DNA of 64,000 nucleotides from positions 1 to 64,000 of the forward strand of contig JADRCO010000002.1 of the NCBI GenBank assembly GCA_021464525.1. Reading direction: 5' to 3'. Of this stretch, positions 38,610 through 50,603 are shown piece after piece. The notes beneath the pieces are model-generated. The model searched no databases. It was not told where the DNA came from and saw only the letters and a list, made by a program, of their open reading frames with translations. Made by a program: the position numbers and the translations under genes. The DNA is from Rhizophagus sp. LPA8_4_AMF (Eukaryota > Glomeromycota > Glomeromycetes > Glomerales > Glomeraceae). Every line of letters begins with the position of its first letter. The stretch's first letter is position 1.

Positions 38610-38772
38610 TTAAAATTATTGTATGATGCCAAGAGTTCGAAGGCACATGAATATGGAATTTACTCTCATGTGGTGATTGCTCCTGCAAGACGCAAAGTTG
38701 ATGGGATCTTGAAATTGCAAAATTCTCAGCCCTTCATAACATACTGTTTAGCATCACTATATACTTATGAGG
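38610..38772 (+). pseudogene. Isolated coding-like fragment of unknown family
   Basis: One frame stays open for about 54 codons with ordinary amino-acid composition, including YGIYSHVVIAPARRKVDG and a following LASLYTYE. It has no start codon and no clear neighbouring exon, and stops lie directly on both sides. It is probably an orphan exon or a relic of a gene I do not recognise. Confidence 0.35.
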
Positions 38773-39107
38773 TAGGTCCTGTATCGTGACTAGACACTTC
38801 TTTTTTTCACATTTGTTAGAACATATTCTTTTCGTATATTTTTTTCCTTTTTTCACACTTTTTATAAAGTTCTGCCATCTGTAGTAAATGCTGAATGACA
38901 TATAATATGGAAAAAATTCATCATTTTTTGTGTTTCATAAGAATTAAGTCGGTTAAATAAAAGCTGTCAATATGTTTCAAATATTGAAAATACTTTTAAG
39001 TGGTTATGAAAAAGAAATATTCAATCTAAAAATTTAAATAATTGATAGTGTTTATTCTGACAATGAAGAACGTAATCGTTAAAAATTTATGTAGAAAACG
39101 TAGGCAG

Positions 39108-39269
39108 ATACAAAAACTTTTGGTATAAAGGTTGTACAAAACTAGTTGGAGAATGCTGCTACGCAGGTAAATACTATCCGAAAAGTAAGTTCTGAAAAAT
39201 ATGCTAGAAAATGCTGTCGAAACTGTGGTCAAAAAAGTCATAACCAACTTGAAAATTGTCATTGGTGAA
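39108..39269 (+). pseudogene. Relic of a protein ending in a CCHC zinc knuckle
   Basis: Near the end of a broken frame the translation reads CRNCGQKSHNQLENC, a CX2CX4HX4C zinc knuckle, followed by a stop. Upstream codons keep a plausible helical composition but contain a stop. CCHC knuckles at a C-terminus are common in fungal transposases and nucleic-acid-binding proteins. The rest of the gene is missing, so the parent is uncertain. Confidence 0.4.
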
Positions 39270-39458
39270 ACAAATTGATTACGAGATAAAGATAACTTGT
39301 TATTTTTATTTTATTTGTAATTAAATGTACGTGATTTAATTAATAAACATGCTTTTAATTTAATATTAGATTAGAGAATTAACAGAATTGATTTGTTAAG
39401 TAAGGATATACAATAAATAAATAGTTTAGATAAAAAACTAAAGAAAAGTAACGTTCCA

Positions 39459-39736
39459 TTATGATCCACAACAATAAATAGGAGGCATCCAGCAACAATC
39501 AATAGACACTGAATCGCATGTTCCCTCTTTAGTGCATTTACTACCGCCGCAATCATCATCAGTTTTACAGCGTTTCATGAGGCGACCAGGTTCAGCTATT
39601 AATGAAAATGTTAAATTAAATAAATGATATAAATGAAAATAATTAATTTCAAATATTTTTTACCTAGAGGTGATGCGTGAACTGTTAGGGCATGGATGAT
39701 ACAAATAAGAACGATAAACAAGAAAAGATATTTCAT
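39459..39736 (-). CDS. Small secreted cysteine-rich protein (69 aa, 2 exons)
   Basis: On the minus strand, exon 1 (39736-39664) and exon 2 (39595-39459) join across a 68-bp GT-AG intron with phase 1. The product starts MKYLFLFIVLICIIHALTVH, a typical signal peptide, with cleavage likely around residues 21-25. The mature part has eight cysteines in about 45 residues, spaced C-x5-C-x4-C-x5-C-x6-CC-x6-CC, ending CCGS. Even cysteine count, small size and secretion suggest a disulfide-stabilised extracellular protein. In mycorrhizal fungi such proteins are candidate effectors or apoplastic factors. No specific family or target is recognised. The intron separates signal peptide from mature domain. 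An overlapping 62-codon ORF in another frame is a shadow. Confidence 0.75.
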
Positions 39737-40257
39737 TGTAAAATATTGTTATTAGAGATTAATATTATTTAGAGTTATTTATTTATATTTGAATTTTTGT
39801 TTTTTGTTTGGAACTCCTTTTGATCAGTCCCTGTATATATATTTGATTTTTTAATCAATGATAGAAGAATTCGCATGTGCATGAGGGAAAGCCAGAAGCT
39901 AAATATGGTGATTCCGAAGAGCAAATCTTGACAAGCTAAACGAATGATTTTGTATTCATTTAATATGATTTTCTTTTTAAAAGAAAAATATAATCAGTCA
40001 GATTTGCATATAAATGGCAGAAAATTAAAATAACAAAATTGGTAAAAATTTTGATTCGTGTTTTATACTCCATATTTTATTTCCGATAGAAGAAAGTCAT
40101 CAGCGCACTAATTTTTATTTGATATATTGTCGATTTCTTTGATAGTCATATCGGTAACATTACAAAAGCTAAGGACAAGATGTTGGGACTTTGGGCAAGA
40201 CACACCCTGCACACCCTGACACCCCCAAGATCAAGGGGCGCATTCATTTCACAGACA

Positions 40258-40351
40258 CCGACAATCAATTTCACCAACATTATGGCATAACTCCGGCAAT
40301 TATGTTTATACAGTACATCACACAAGTGTTGTCGGAGAAATTGATTGTCGG
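40258..40351. repeat. Perfect 15-bp inverted repeat
   Basis: CCGACAATCAATTTC at 40258-40272 pairs exactly with its complement at 40337-40351, separated by 64 bases. The surroundings are unusually GC-rich for this window, with ACACCCTG repeated just upstream. It may be the end of an older element. The minus-strand ORF spanning it has no recognisable domain. Confidence 0.6.
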
Positions 40352-40427
40352 CTGTCGGTAAAATGGACATTATTATTTTTATTATTATATATCTAATATA
40401 TTTTTACGTTCATTTAAAACTTTGTTA

Positions 40428-40625
40428 CAGCTAATTTCATAAAGGTCGGGACACTTAGCAAATTTTAAAGAACTTGGAAATATTCGGTAAAGCTTGATAT
40501 AAAATAAAAATTATACACTAATTTTGGAGTACTGTTCCGATAATTTTATCTTATTTTGAGCTTTACCGAATATTTCCGAGTTCTTTAAAATTTGCTTAAG
40601 TGTCCCGACCTTTTGAAATCAGCTG
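40428..40625. mobile_element. 198-bp Tc1/mariner-type MITE
   Basis: Inverted arms of about 85 bp carry CAGCTAATTTC at the left and CAGCTGATTTC (in complement) at the right. Long matching blocks include AGGTCGGGACACTTA and AAATATTCGGTAAAGC. A TA dinucleotide flanks each end (40426-40427 and 40626-40627). There is no ORF. The few differences between arms indicate a fairly young element. Confidence 0.85.
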
Positions 40626-40627
40626 TA

Positions 40628-41879
40628 ATTAATGATCAAATGATCTTTTGGCAGTCAATAATTTTAAATAGAAGGGTTAAAAAGAAACCTACACATCATT
40701 TATTAATATAATAAAATGTCCATTCGGAATATTAATATTAGAGAAATTGGAATTTTGGGAAATGATATGCTGGGAAATGGCATTCGAGAAATCATGCTGT
40801 AACCGATATACTGTAATATAATTAATGCATCATTTCCGTGACTTCCTAAATCAAGATACTCTATACGAAGCGTGTTTGTATTAACATATTCATATCATCG
40901 ATTTTTCTACGGCTATACGCAATTCCACGACTGGTTTTATGATACAAATCGTTCCCAAATCAGACAATACCAAAATTGGACGATCATTAAAAATTTAGAT
41001 CGATTATAGCTTCCTATTTAATCCAGTCCTGATCATGCGTAGTAACAAATTAAACTTTTTTTTCTCCAGAAAAATTAATGTCCTTGCTTATTACGAATTT
41101 TTTTACGAAATTTTTATAGTAAATTTTTTGCTTATCAATATATATCCGCCGATCTGCAAAATGCATATGATAATTGAGAATTTTTTTTAAATAGGCTCAT
41201 GATTTTGTTGATCATAAACTGCTGAAGTGATCGTAATTCCAAAAAAAAATAAGCCATAGAAAGGCTGAAGGTAGTTTTGTTATTTGACAATAATGTATGT
41301 ATCTAATGAAAGAAAGTAATTTACCGTATATACTTTTTGCATTAAAACCATTGGTGCAAATTCTTTTCTTACTATTATAAATCAGAGAATATATTTATTT
41401 TTCTGCAATATAGACTTAGGACATTTATAATAAGTCAAAGAGTGAGGATTTTTATGTCATCACATTATTATCACTAATTCCTTCACATTTGAAATTTGAA
41501 TAAAAGTTTTTCATTCGTGAACTTTCTTTCATTAATCATTACAGTTGATTTAAGTTACTGTTGTGATTACTTTTGTACATTCTTTTACTGATTTTTCTTT
41601 CATTTGAGCAGATTTGAGCAGATTTGAACCAATAATCTGTAAACTCAACTTTTTTGAAATCAAGAGAAAGGTAAAAAATAAAAATAAAAAAGGTAATAAT
41701 AAATAATATTACCTTCAATATTGTTATGAAGTTACAAGTAAAATGCATCCTCACAAATTGTTGTTTTTTTACTTAAATAAAGCTTATAATCAGTATTATT
41801 AATAGGTATTGAAATTATTTCAGCTTTGGAATTAGATTTATTTAAAAAATCTCTAATTACATTTTAGATTTGTAAAATG
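40628..41879. other. Intergenic region, nothing recognised
   Basis: No supportable gene on either strand. The minus ORF at 41539-41754 is hydrophobic and low complexity, with no promoter or splice context. Confidence 0.4.
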
Positions 41880-42400
41880 TAATAGTATCTTTAGATTATA
41901 ATCTTAAAGAGCTAATTCAAAAGCATTGTGCCAAATATGTATTGTATAAGTCTTTTTGGTAAATCTGGTTGCATTGTAAAATAATTATTAATTTTTTTAA
42001 TCTCTTCTTAAATAAAAGTATCTGTTCCATATACTGTATTACCTAATTCCTGATCAGTTAAAAGTTTAATTTTACCAGTGATTGCATTATATAATTCAGG
42101 ATATATATTTTTCTTTGTAATTTCTTGTGAATAAAATTTAGAATATGTATTAATATATTATATAATAGCAAATTTTATTGATTATACTGAATATACAGCT
42201 TTTTATATAAAATAGAAATAAACCAATTTGATATTCTAACTTTTCTTTAAAATTCACATCTTTATTTTTTTTAAATAAACCAATGTTTTAATAAAATTTT
42301 CAAATGTATTAATCCAAAAAATTATATGTAGTTTTGATTGTAATATTACAGAAAATTTTAAATTCACGCACAATCCAATTACTATAGATTACTGCTCCTA
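41880..42400 (-). pseudogene. Broken coding remnant on the minus strand, unknown family
   Basis: On the minus strand a plausible frame reads IYPELYNAITGKIKLL followed by TDQELGNTVYGTDTFI and a stop near 42020, then continues as EEIKKINNYFTMQPDLPKRL. Upstream pieces such as VNFKEKLEYQIGLFLFYI lie in nearby frames. The composition is protein-like, but several interruptions are present. No family is recognised. Confidence 0.4.
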
Positions 42401-43235
42401 ATGAAGATTCGACAACGGGCACTCCTGATATGGCCAATTTCTTATTTGATAAATTAATCCTGAGGTCGTTTTCATTGACTAATCCCGGAACTTGAATTAC
42501 AAATATATATTGGTCGCTTTATGTAGATAAAATCGTTTTCAATTAACTGTGTACACATAAAATTAATACACGATATAGATTTAAAGTTGAAATTGATCTT
42601 GTTGAGATCGTTGAGATGGTGGAGGTTGCTGACGTTCCTGGTCCCGTTGATCTGGTTCAAATGATGGAGGTTGTTGACGTTCCTAATCCTGGTATTAACA
42701 ATATGGGGATGTGTATGTGGGCATCTGTTTGAAGCGAATATTGATTGCTTATATATGGTTTTTCAAGGTTGAGAAAATTATGGACCTTATGTGATTGGTG
42801 ATCTGATATAAGAATAAACATGACTCATCAGTATAAATTTTATATTCGGTATAAAATTTCGGAATTTGTTTCCCTAGATGGCGAAAAATTTATATGGGCT
42901 CCATTTGGTCCAGGAAATTTCTGATCACGAACGGCATAACAAAAATAGGTGTGTCATATTCAGATTTGAAATGACTGTACCCATAACTAAAAACATTAGT
43001 TAATGATATAAAATTATTAGTTAAGAATAATAAAATAATAACATGACAGTAAAAAAAACATGATAGATTTAGTTATTATTTCTCTTATGTCGAGCATGAA
43101 ATTTTAAATTGTCCATACAATCGATAAGGTCGTGATACATTCTTGTAGTTGCTGATAATTGATGTTTGTTAGATTGTCACCCTCGATGAAAACAGATCGG
43201 ATTTCCTTTTTTTTAGTGGCTAATTAACAACAAAA
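42401..43235. other. Intergenic, with a short coding-like repeat
   Basis: Around 42605-42690 the words GATGGTGGAGGTTGCTGACG and GATGGAGGTTGTTGACG recur about 55 bases apart, each followed by TTCCTGGTCC or TTCCTAATCC. Nothing else is recognised. Confidence 0.4.
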
Positions 43236-43720
43236 CTAATTAGTTAAAGGGCAAAAAAGTATAAAGACATAAATTGTATTAAGCAAAAACGTAAAGGCGT
43301 AGAACATAGAAGCGTAAAAACGTAAAAATGAGCGTAAATCGTAAAAAGGTAGACACGTAAAAGTGTAAAAAGATAGACGCGTAAAAACGTAAAACGTAGA
43401 AGCATAATAATGTAGGAGCATATAAACGGTATAAGTTTTATAAATTTCTTTGATTATTATAAGAAGGTACAGGCCTTGCCAACGTAGTTGTAACTAGTAT
43501 AGGTGGAACAACGCAATTTATAACCAAATTCCTCCTTCGGAATTAGTAGACTTACAATAGATGCATGCATTTCAAAGAAATAAACGTAGAAACGTAAAAT
43601 GTAAAAATGTAAACGCGTAGAATAATGTTAAAGCGTAAAAAAGCCTAAAAGCGTAAACGTGAAAGCATAAAAAACGTAGAAAAAAGCGAAAAAAGCATAA
43701 CATGTGAACCATAAAAAGTG
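43236..43720. repeat. Degenerate minisatellite of GCGTAAAAACGTA-type units, interrupted
   Basis: From about 43255 to 43430 and again from about 43585 to 43720 the sequence is made of short words like GCGTAAAAACGTAAAA, AACGTAGAAGC and GCGTAAAAAAGC with variable spacing. A segment of about 150 bases (about 43435-43580), containing GGTACAGGCCTTGCCAACG, lacks the repeat and separates the two halves. Minus-strand ORFs across it, with repeated ASTFYVFTRLSF-like strings, are by-products of the repeat. Confidence 0.7.
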
Positions 43721-45673
43721 TAAATTTCATATACTTCCACCAGTCATCAATAGCAAATTAGCAAAAGGAGAAGGAGAGTAGAGGACAGGATTACAGGAAA
43801 ACGAAATCATGAACATTATAGAAGAGGGTCTGTGTCACGAATCACGAGGATAGGAGGGTACTGGGTGAGCGCAGGATACCCATGCGGACAAACTCCATAT
43901 GTTTGAATTCACTCGGAAAACACATGATTACAATACTTTTAAATTATGTTTCTTGTTGTTTTTAGCTATATCAAACAAAAAATACTGTATGTTTATGATT
44001 CTTTTTAGGCTTTAATTTTTTCTTTAGTAATCCTCTCTTTCTTGTGATCGATAATTTTAATATAAAGGTATAAACATTTTTGGTAAACTATATTCATTTA
44101 TGGTGAAAATGTGACACGCAATGACGCATCCTCATAAATAAAGGACAAAAATAGAAACAAAGGCAACTTGCAAACAATAGATGTTTAGATAAAGTAAATC
44201 AAGTTAATTTTAACAAATATGGTACAGAAAATAAATTTCTTTCTTAAAGATTTCTTTATTTATTTCCTATCAAGGAATTTTTTTATATCCAAAACGTAAA
44301 ACATGATACATGAGCAAATTAAGACAATTATTATTTGCATGTTTGTTTAAATTTGATAAATTTGATGATAAATCAGATGGTATGGTTATAGATAGTCTTA
44401 TAATTCTTTTAGGTATAAATAAGTTCACTTTTTTATACACATCAGATTCCTCATCATCATATTTTAATTTTTTTTAAAAAAAAATGCTAATCGGATAATC
44501 GGATGATCACGAATTCACGATATGATTTTATTAATGTTATGATCCCATTAATAAATTCATTCAACGATAAAAACGTAAACCGTAATTTAATAATTTAATA
44601 ATTATATCTTACATACACATTCATTTTTATAATCATTTTTTCCTCGAACAATATCCATATTAAATTTATGGACGAATATTCTTTTTGCTGTTGTGAATAT
44701 TTCGTTAATACGTTCATATGGACATGAATTGTTAAAATCGTTATTCGAATCATCGAAATATTTTTTTCTTCGTATATATATTTAAATATTTTTTTTTTTT
44801 TTTAAACCGCTCGCATTATTTTCTTTCGACTGTTCTCGCATACTAATTTTAAAATACTTATTCGTGTATATAATATATACATATTTAAATCCGATATATT
44901 TTTAATGCTTATAAAACTATTCCCTTCCTTCCTTTTATGTTGATAAACAAACTTTTAATATTACAATTTCGATATTAATTATACATCTATCTATATACGT
45001 ATTATTTACATATAAGTTTAAAGAAATTCTTGAACAATAAGAAAAATTAAAAGACCAAATATGCGAAAAATTATTTTATCGTATTTTAGGAGTTTGGCTA
45101 TTTTATTGTATTTTAATCAATATTATATAAACCCGATTTTTAATTTTAATTTGTATTAGTTGTTAATATCGTCTTTCAAATTATATCACCGCAAATTTAT
45201 ATAATAAATAAATAATAAATTTATATTATAAAGGATATATCATAATTTCCTCATCGTGATAAAATATAATCAATGCATCGACCGATATTACTGTTACTAA
45301 AAGAGTTTGAAACATTGTAATAAGAGAATTTACGTTAACAATAAATATTTCCAAATACTTGTTCAACTCCGAAAGTATTGCTGAAAAAATAAGACAGTTG
45401 GCTTAAATTTTGTCAATCGCATTAATCAAATTAGTGTTTTAGTCGATTGTTTAAGGTGTTAAATTACTAATTGTGAGGAAAACTTTCAACAATAAGATAG
45501 TTGACACTTGACAGTATAGAAAACTCATAGTATCTTAAGTGGTCTACCCATTTTAAATAACTCAGCCAAAACTTAGTCTTTATTATCAACTCGATTAAGT
45601 ATCACAATGGATAACCACAATATATAAAGGATGAAAAAAATAGTATTCTCAAAAATTTAATCAATACGATATA
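43721..45673. other. Intergenic region upstream of the first MIR gene
   Basis: No gene is supported. A GC-richer patch lies at 43830-43910. The last 60 bases contain TATATAAAGG at 45621-45630, a good TATA-type element about 45 bases before the MIR gene start codon. Confidence 0.45.
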
Positions 45674-46900
45674 ATGATTGACTTACCGCCTCGATATGAT
45701 GGCACTCTTCATCCGGAAGTTTGGATTCAAGACTTGCGTTTCTTTTGTACTCTTATGGGTATCCACGAACAAGCTACTATATTGAACATAGCCATTCTAA
45801 GAATAGATCACAATATCCCAATCCCAAAAGATATTAACTCATTTAAATCGCTTATCAATGTTCTCAAAGACCATGTTACACACTCCGTATTCCGCGCAGA
45901 TTCTCTTGGGAGACTTAATAATTTGAAATGTGAGCGTAGTATAGACATGTCTGAATTTATTGCAAAGTTCAATTCCCTCTGTAGTAACGCAAACATCACC
46001 AACCGGGAAGAGAAAAAGGATTATCTACTTCGAAGCATGCCAGACAATATTGTTCGGGATGTACTCAGGTGCAAAATTGAAAAATTAAACTCATTTGATA
46101 AGGTGATCGAAACTTTTAAGGAAGTGATGCTTGACCATAAACGTCAAGTTCGCTACGGTTCCAAAATTGCACTAAAACATGTTGTTACCGGGCGTTTTTT
46201 ATCTAGTAAAGATATCAGATATGACACTGGGTCAAAGCAATATATAGTTAGTATACACTTGAATCTCTTATAAAGGCTATACGAATTCAAATAATTGGTA
46301 TTTTGCATTTTTTTTCGCGAAAATCCAGGTATATTGCAGTAACTGGCAACCAGACAAGCGAACCGATTTTTGGATTGTAATTCCACCTCATAAACAATAC
46401 TGCAAGCCAGGCAATCCAGTAGCGTTTAATTCTGTTATTGAATTGAAACATCAGCAGACCAATCGAAATTTGCATTCTCATGGTGATATCGAGTCACCAA
46501 TAACTAAACAACAAGAAGGTAAACAATCAACGAAAATTCTTAGACTTCGGTGCTTGAAAGTCAAGTAATATTATAATTACTAATTGGCTTTGACATTGCA
46601 GTCACTTGTTATTCGGGTACCGATAGCAATAACAACTGGCAACTACAACGCCATAGCACCGACAACAAATATGACAATTTAGGATATTGGATGATTAGTG
46701 ACACGATTAGTTTGCGCCATGTTAACACAAAAAAATTACTCTCTAGCCATGATTTCCTATTTGATGATGGAAACCAAGAAGTCACTTGTCACTCCGATGG
46801 CTATGAAGAAAACATTAAGGTGAATTAAATTCGTATTATCCAATATTGGGCTGTTATTGACTATTTTTATTCACAGTGGTGTATAGAAGTTCTTGAATGA
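45674..46900 (+). CDS. Gag-like helical region fused to a MIR-type beta-trefoil, copy 1
   Basis: Four exons (45674-46246, 46329-46518, 46602-46819, 46877-46900) join in one frame for 334 residues; the same structure recurs in two paralogues. Residues 1-155 start LPPRYDGTLHPEVWIQDLRF and continue with the helical pattern of retrotransposon Gag/capsid-like proteins (P..F.G....W...L), including SEFIAKFNSLC. Residues 161-334 fit a MIR domain: GSKIALKHVVTGRFLSS and ISLRHVNTKKLLSSHD are two repeats of the trefoil, with DFWIV between. MIR domains usually bind glycans or protein partners, often in the secretory pathway, but no signal peptide or membrane segment is present. There is no protease, reverse transcriptase or integrase. 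It looks like a host gene of unknown role. The Gag relation is my inference from pattern. Confidence 0.85.
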
Positions 46901-47515
46901 AGACCCTATCTTAATGCGTTTCGGGTTCAACTTGTAATTTAAAGTAATTTAAAAAACAAAAATTCTCGAGTTTAATAACAAAAATCGATAATGAAAAATA
47001 TCTTCCAAAGTACTTATAATAAGAATAAATTCAGCCTATCAAGCCAGTTTCAAAATAATTTTCTAAGTAAATGAGTAGCAAGTAGTTTTTGGTCTAGCAT
47101 TAGATAAACCGATTTTTTACAAAGAGTCGGTAAGAAAAACATCTTTCAAAAGTCAACCTAAGGTGACTCATTGTGGGTCTTTGATGTAAATTGTTTATAA
47201 GGAACACTAAATATCGTTAATTTTATTCACATGATTAAAAAGCAATATTCTTAAAGATTTTTTTTTTGATAGTTATATAGTATAAAGTTTCCGGAAACTA
47301 CAAATTATTTTTAATATCATCTCTTCATTTGTAATGTTACATGATATTTCTTATATTGTATATGTTTTTTAATTCTGCAATAAATTTTATAACCCTGTTC
47401 AGTATTAGCGATATACGAAATATAAAATGATGTACTCTTCGAAACACTGTATTATCACATACTTGGGCGTTAGAAAACTATATAATTAAGATAAAATTTA
47501 GTATGCTGTTTTAAA
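46901..47515. other. Spacer between MIR copies 1 and 2
   Basis: No ORF of note. The block at 47445-47490 (CACTGTATTATCACAT then GGGCGTTAG and CTATATAATTAAG) matches the promoter block of copy 4 at 60201-60245, so it is the relic promoter of the decayed copy that follows. Confidence 0.6.
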
Positions 47516-48449
47516 ACTGATTGACTTACCACCTGGATATAGGATACTTAGGTTCAGGTGTCAGGACTTGCATTTCTTTTGTGCTCTTCAGGGTATCCCA
47601 CTGTTCTGAACATTGCTATTCTAAGAATAGATAATAGTATTCCAATCCTGAAAGACATCGAAATCATTTCATTTAATTCACTTATTCTTGTTCTCAAAGA
47701 TCATGTCACTCATTCTGTCCGTTCTGATTCTCTTGAGAGACTTAATAAATTAAAATGTAAGTGTAATATATACGTGTGAATATGTTGCGAAATTCACTTC
47801 CCTCTGCTGTAGTAACGCAAACATCACCATGCCAGACGATATTGTTCAGGATGTACTCAGAAACTGAATTGAAAAATTAAACTCATTTGATAAGATGATT
47901 GAAACTTCTAAATTGAACATAGACATAAGGTTTATTTCAACTCCAAAATTGGAATATTGATACATTGTCTGATCGAATTGTTGTTTCGCAGGTATTTTGC
48001 AATGAGTGGCAACTGAATAAACAACATGATTTTTGGATTGTGATCCTTCTTGTAAACAGTACCGCAAACCAGGTAATCTAATTCTGTTATTGGATTGAAG
48101 CGGTTGAAATTTACATTCTCATGGTGGTAATTATGAGTTACCAATAGCTAAACAACAAGAAAGTAATGAAAATTTTTAGCTTTAATACCTTGCCATGGGA
48201 ACTTAAACATTAATAGCAAAACCTCCAGTTATGACAACTCAGGGATATTAGATGATTGATACGATTAGTCTGTGATATGAATATACGAGAAAATCACTTC
48301 GAGCTATGATTTCCACTGAATAATGGAAGTCAAGAATTCACTTGTAACGGAGAAAAGCATAAGGTATAGTAGTGATAAGTTTGAGTCATCCAATAATATA
48401 TAACTGATAATATTTTATTCGTAGTAGTTTGTGGAAATCCTTGAATAAC
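47516..48449 (+). pseudogene. Decayed full-length copy of the Gag-like/MIR gene, copy 2
   Basis: Similarity to the neighbouring copies runs over the whole length, from the region matching LPP..Y through FFCAL, NIAILRID, LKDHVTHSV and SLERLNKLKC in the Gag-like part to the MIR part, ending near 48449. It carries several breaks and cannot encode the full protein. The promoter-type block is retained upstream. It is more diverged than the other copies, so it died well before the present. Confidence 0.8.
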
Positions 48450-49365
48450 AAATTACTGACGACCTGACTATATTATAAAAAAGTGAATTCATAAAAATTT
48501 TGTATTTCAAAATTTCTGAAACCTGAAACTGAAATAACAGGTTAACAATAAGATTACTACATATATCGGATTTAATTAATTACTTAATACATCATATTTA
48601 AAATTCGAACATATATTAAATTACGAACTTCAAGTATTAATAACCAATTCCGTTCCAAGTAATAAGTTTAATTCATCTTCTATCAGTAAATGTTGAACTA
48701 ATTATTTGCTATCTTTTGGTATTCTCTTTCTTTCCTTATTAATTACGATTAAAAGCTGAATTCATATTAATCATGTTTGATACATTCAATTATTCATCAA
48801 TTAGCGTAAAATAATGCGCAGACAATAATTATTATGCTATTCTGGTAGCCCTAATCGGGCCTAATGGTAAATGGTGCATATAAAACTTTTGTTCGGATTT
48901 TAAATTATTTAAAATTAGGAAAACTGGATACGTTAAACTTCGCATATATTATTGCGTTTTTAAATTTAAAAATTTACTATTATGTTGCTCAATTAGTAAT
49001 AAGCATACAGTATAAACCATGTAAGAAAATTCGATACACTTTGTTTCAATGATGGTCACCTACTGCTTCGTTATGATTGTATATGGGGCAATTCTTTTAT
49101 GCACTTCGGATAAAATTGATCAACATATACGTACCTTAAACGTATTTATTTGATTTGAATAAAACAATCTATTTAACGTTTCATATTGTTAAAATTACAG
49201 CGCATATTTTTAAAGAGCCCATTTCTAAAGTTTGTGTTTGCTCATTTCTTATTTTGTTAATGTTACAAGCGATGGAAATGCACATTATGATTGTCATGGC
49301 GTTAGACAACATAACCTATATAAAGAAGTTAAAAAAACTAGCATATACGCATATACATTTTAATA
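48450..49365. other. Spacer upstream of MIR copy 3
   Basis: No gene is supported; ORFs at 48864-49052 and 49155-49391 have no features, and the latter overlaps the true start of copy 3. CTATATAAAG at 49316-49325 is a TATA-type element about 40 bases before the start codon. Confidence 0.5.
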
Positions 49366-50603
49366 ATGGAGAACTTACCACCCCGATATGATGGAACTAT
49401 TCAGCCGGAAGTATGGGTTCAGGACTTACGTTTCTATTGTGCTCTTCGGGGTGTCTACGACCAATCTACTGTTCTAAATATTGCCATTCTAAGAATAGAT
49501 CCCGATATTCCAATCCCCAAAGATACAAACTCATATGATTTACTTATAAGTGTTCTCAAAGACCATGTCACTCACTCTGTATTCCGTGCAGATTCACTTG
49601 AGAAACTTAACAAATTGAGATGTGAGCGTAATAGAGAAATGTCTGAATTTATCGCGAAATTCACTTTCCTCTGTAGAGGCGCAAACATCACTGACTGGGA
49701 AGAGAAAAAGAGATACTTACTTCAAAACTTGCCAAACGATATTGTTCGAAATGTATTCAGGAGTCGAATTGAACAACTAAATTCATCTGATAAAAACTCA
49801 TTTGACAAGGTGATCGAAATTTTCAGAGACGTGATGCTTGAACATAGACGCCAGATTCGTTACGGCTCCAAAATTGCACTCAAACACGTTGCTACTGGAC
49901 GTTTTTTGTCTAGTAAGGATATCAGATATGACACTGGATCAAAACAGCACATAGTTAGTACACAATGGAACTTCTTGTAACGAATGTATTTAATTCAAAT
50001 AACGATTGATATTTTTTCATTTTGTTTCATGGAAAATCTACTAGGTATTTTGCAACAACTGGCAGCCAGACAGACAAACCGATTTTTGGATTGTAACTCC
50101 ACCTCATAAACAATACTGCAAGGCAGGCAATCCAGTAGCGTTTTATTCTGTTATTGCATTGAAACATCAGCAGACTAGTAGAAATCTGCATTCTCATGGT
50201 GGAATCGAGTCACCGAAAACAAAGCAACAAGAAGGTAAATGGTCAACGAAAATTTTTTTGCTTGAAGCCAAGTAATAATGACTAATTGTCTTTGCAGTCA
50301 CTTGTTCGGGTCCTGATACCAATGACAACTGGCTATTACAACGTCATAGCATCAATAACGATTATAACAATTCAGGACACTGGGCGATTGGTGACACAAT
50401 TAGTTTGCGACATGATAACACAAAAAAATCGCTCTCAAGTCATGATTTCCTATTAAATGATGGAAACCAAGAAGTCACTTGCCACGCCGATGGCCATGAA
50501 GAAAACCATAAGGTAAAGTTTGAGTTGCCCAATGACTATTACAGTAATTTGATCGTTGCTGACTGTTTTTAATTCTTAGTGGATAGTGGAAGTTTTTGAA
50601 TGA
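49366..50603 (+). CDS. Gag-like helical region fused to a MIR-type beta-trefoil, copy 3
   Basis: Exons 49366-49953, 50045-50234, 50298-50512 and 50580-50603 give 338 residues in one frame, with intron positions identical to copy 1. The start MENLPPRYDGT aligns exactly with the other copies. The Gag-like region includes VWVQDLRFYCAL, NIAILRID and MSEFIAKF. It has an extra short duplicated-looking insert, SSDKNSFDK, near residue 144. The MIR part keeps GSKIALKHVATGRFLSS, DFWIV and ISLRHDNTKKSLSSHD. The last exon encodes only WIVEVFE. All splice sites are canonical. It appears intact and is probably expressed. Its role is unknown. Confidence 0.85.

Noticed and set aside
39371-39559. 62-codon minus ORF beginning MMIAAVVNALKREHA
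   Set aside because: It is a shadow of exon 2 of the secreted protein in another frame and lacks the signal peptide and cysteine pattern.
43236-43421. Minus-strand ORF with repeated ASTFYVF-like strings
   Set aside because: The repetition comes from the minisatellite and does not indicate a structured protein.
43236-43720. CRISPR-like array
   Set aside because: The repeats are short, variable and directly abutting, without uniform spacers, and the genome is eukaryotic.
46153-46481. Minus-strand ORFs opposite the MIR genes
   Set aside because: They are antisense shadows of conserved exons and intron 1, with no independent features.
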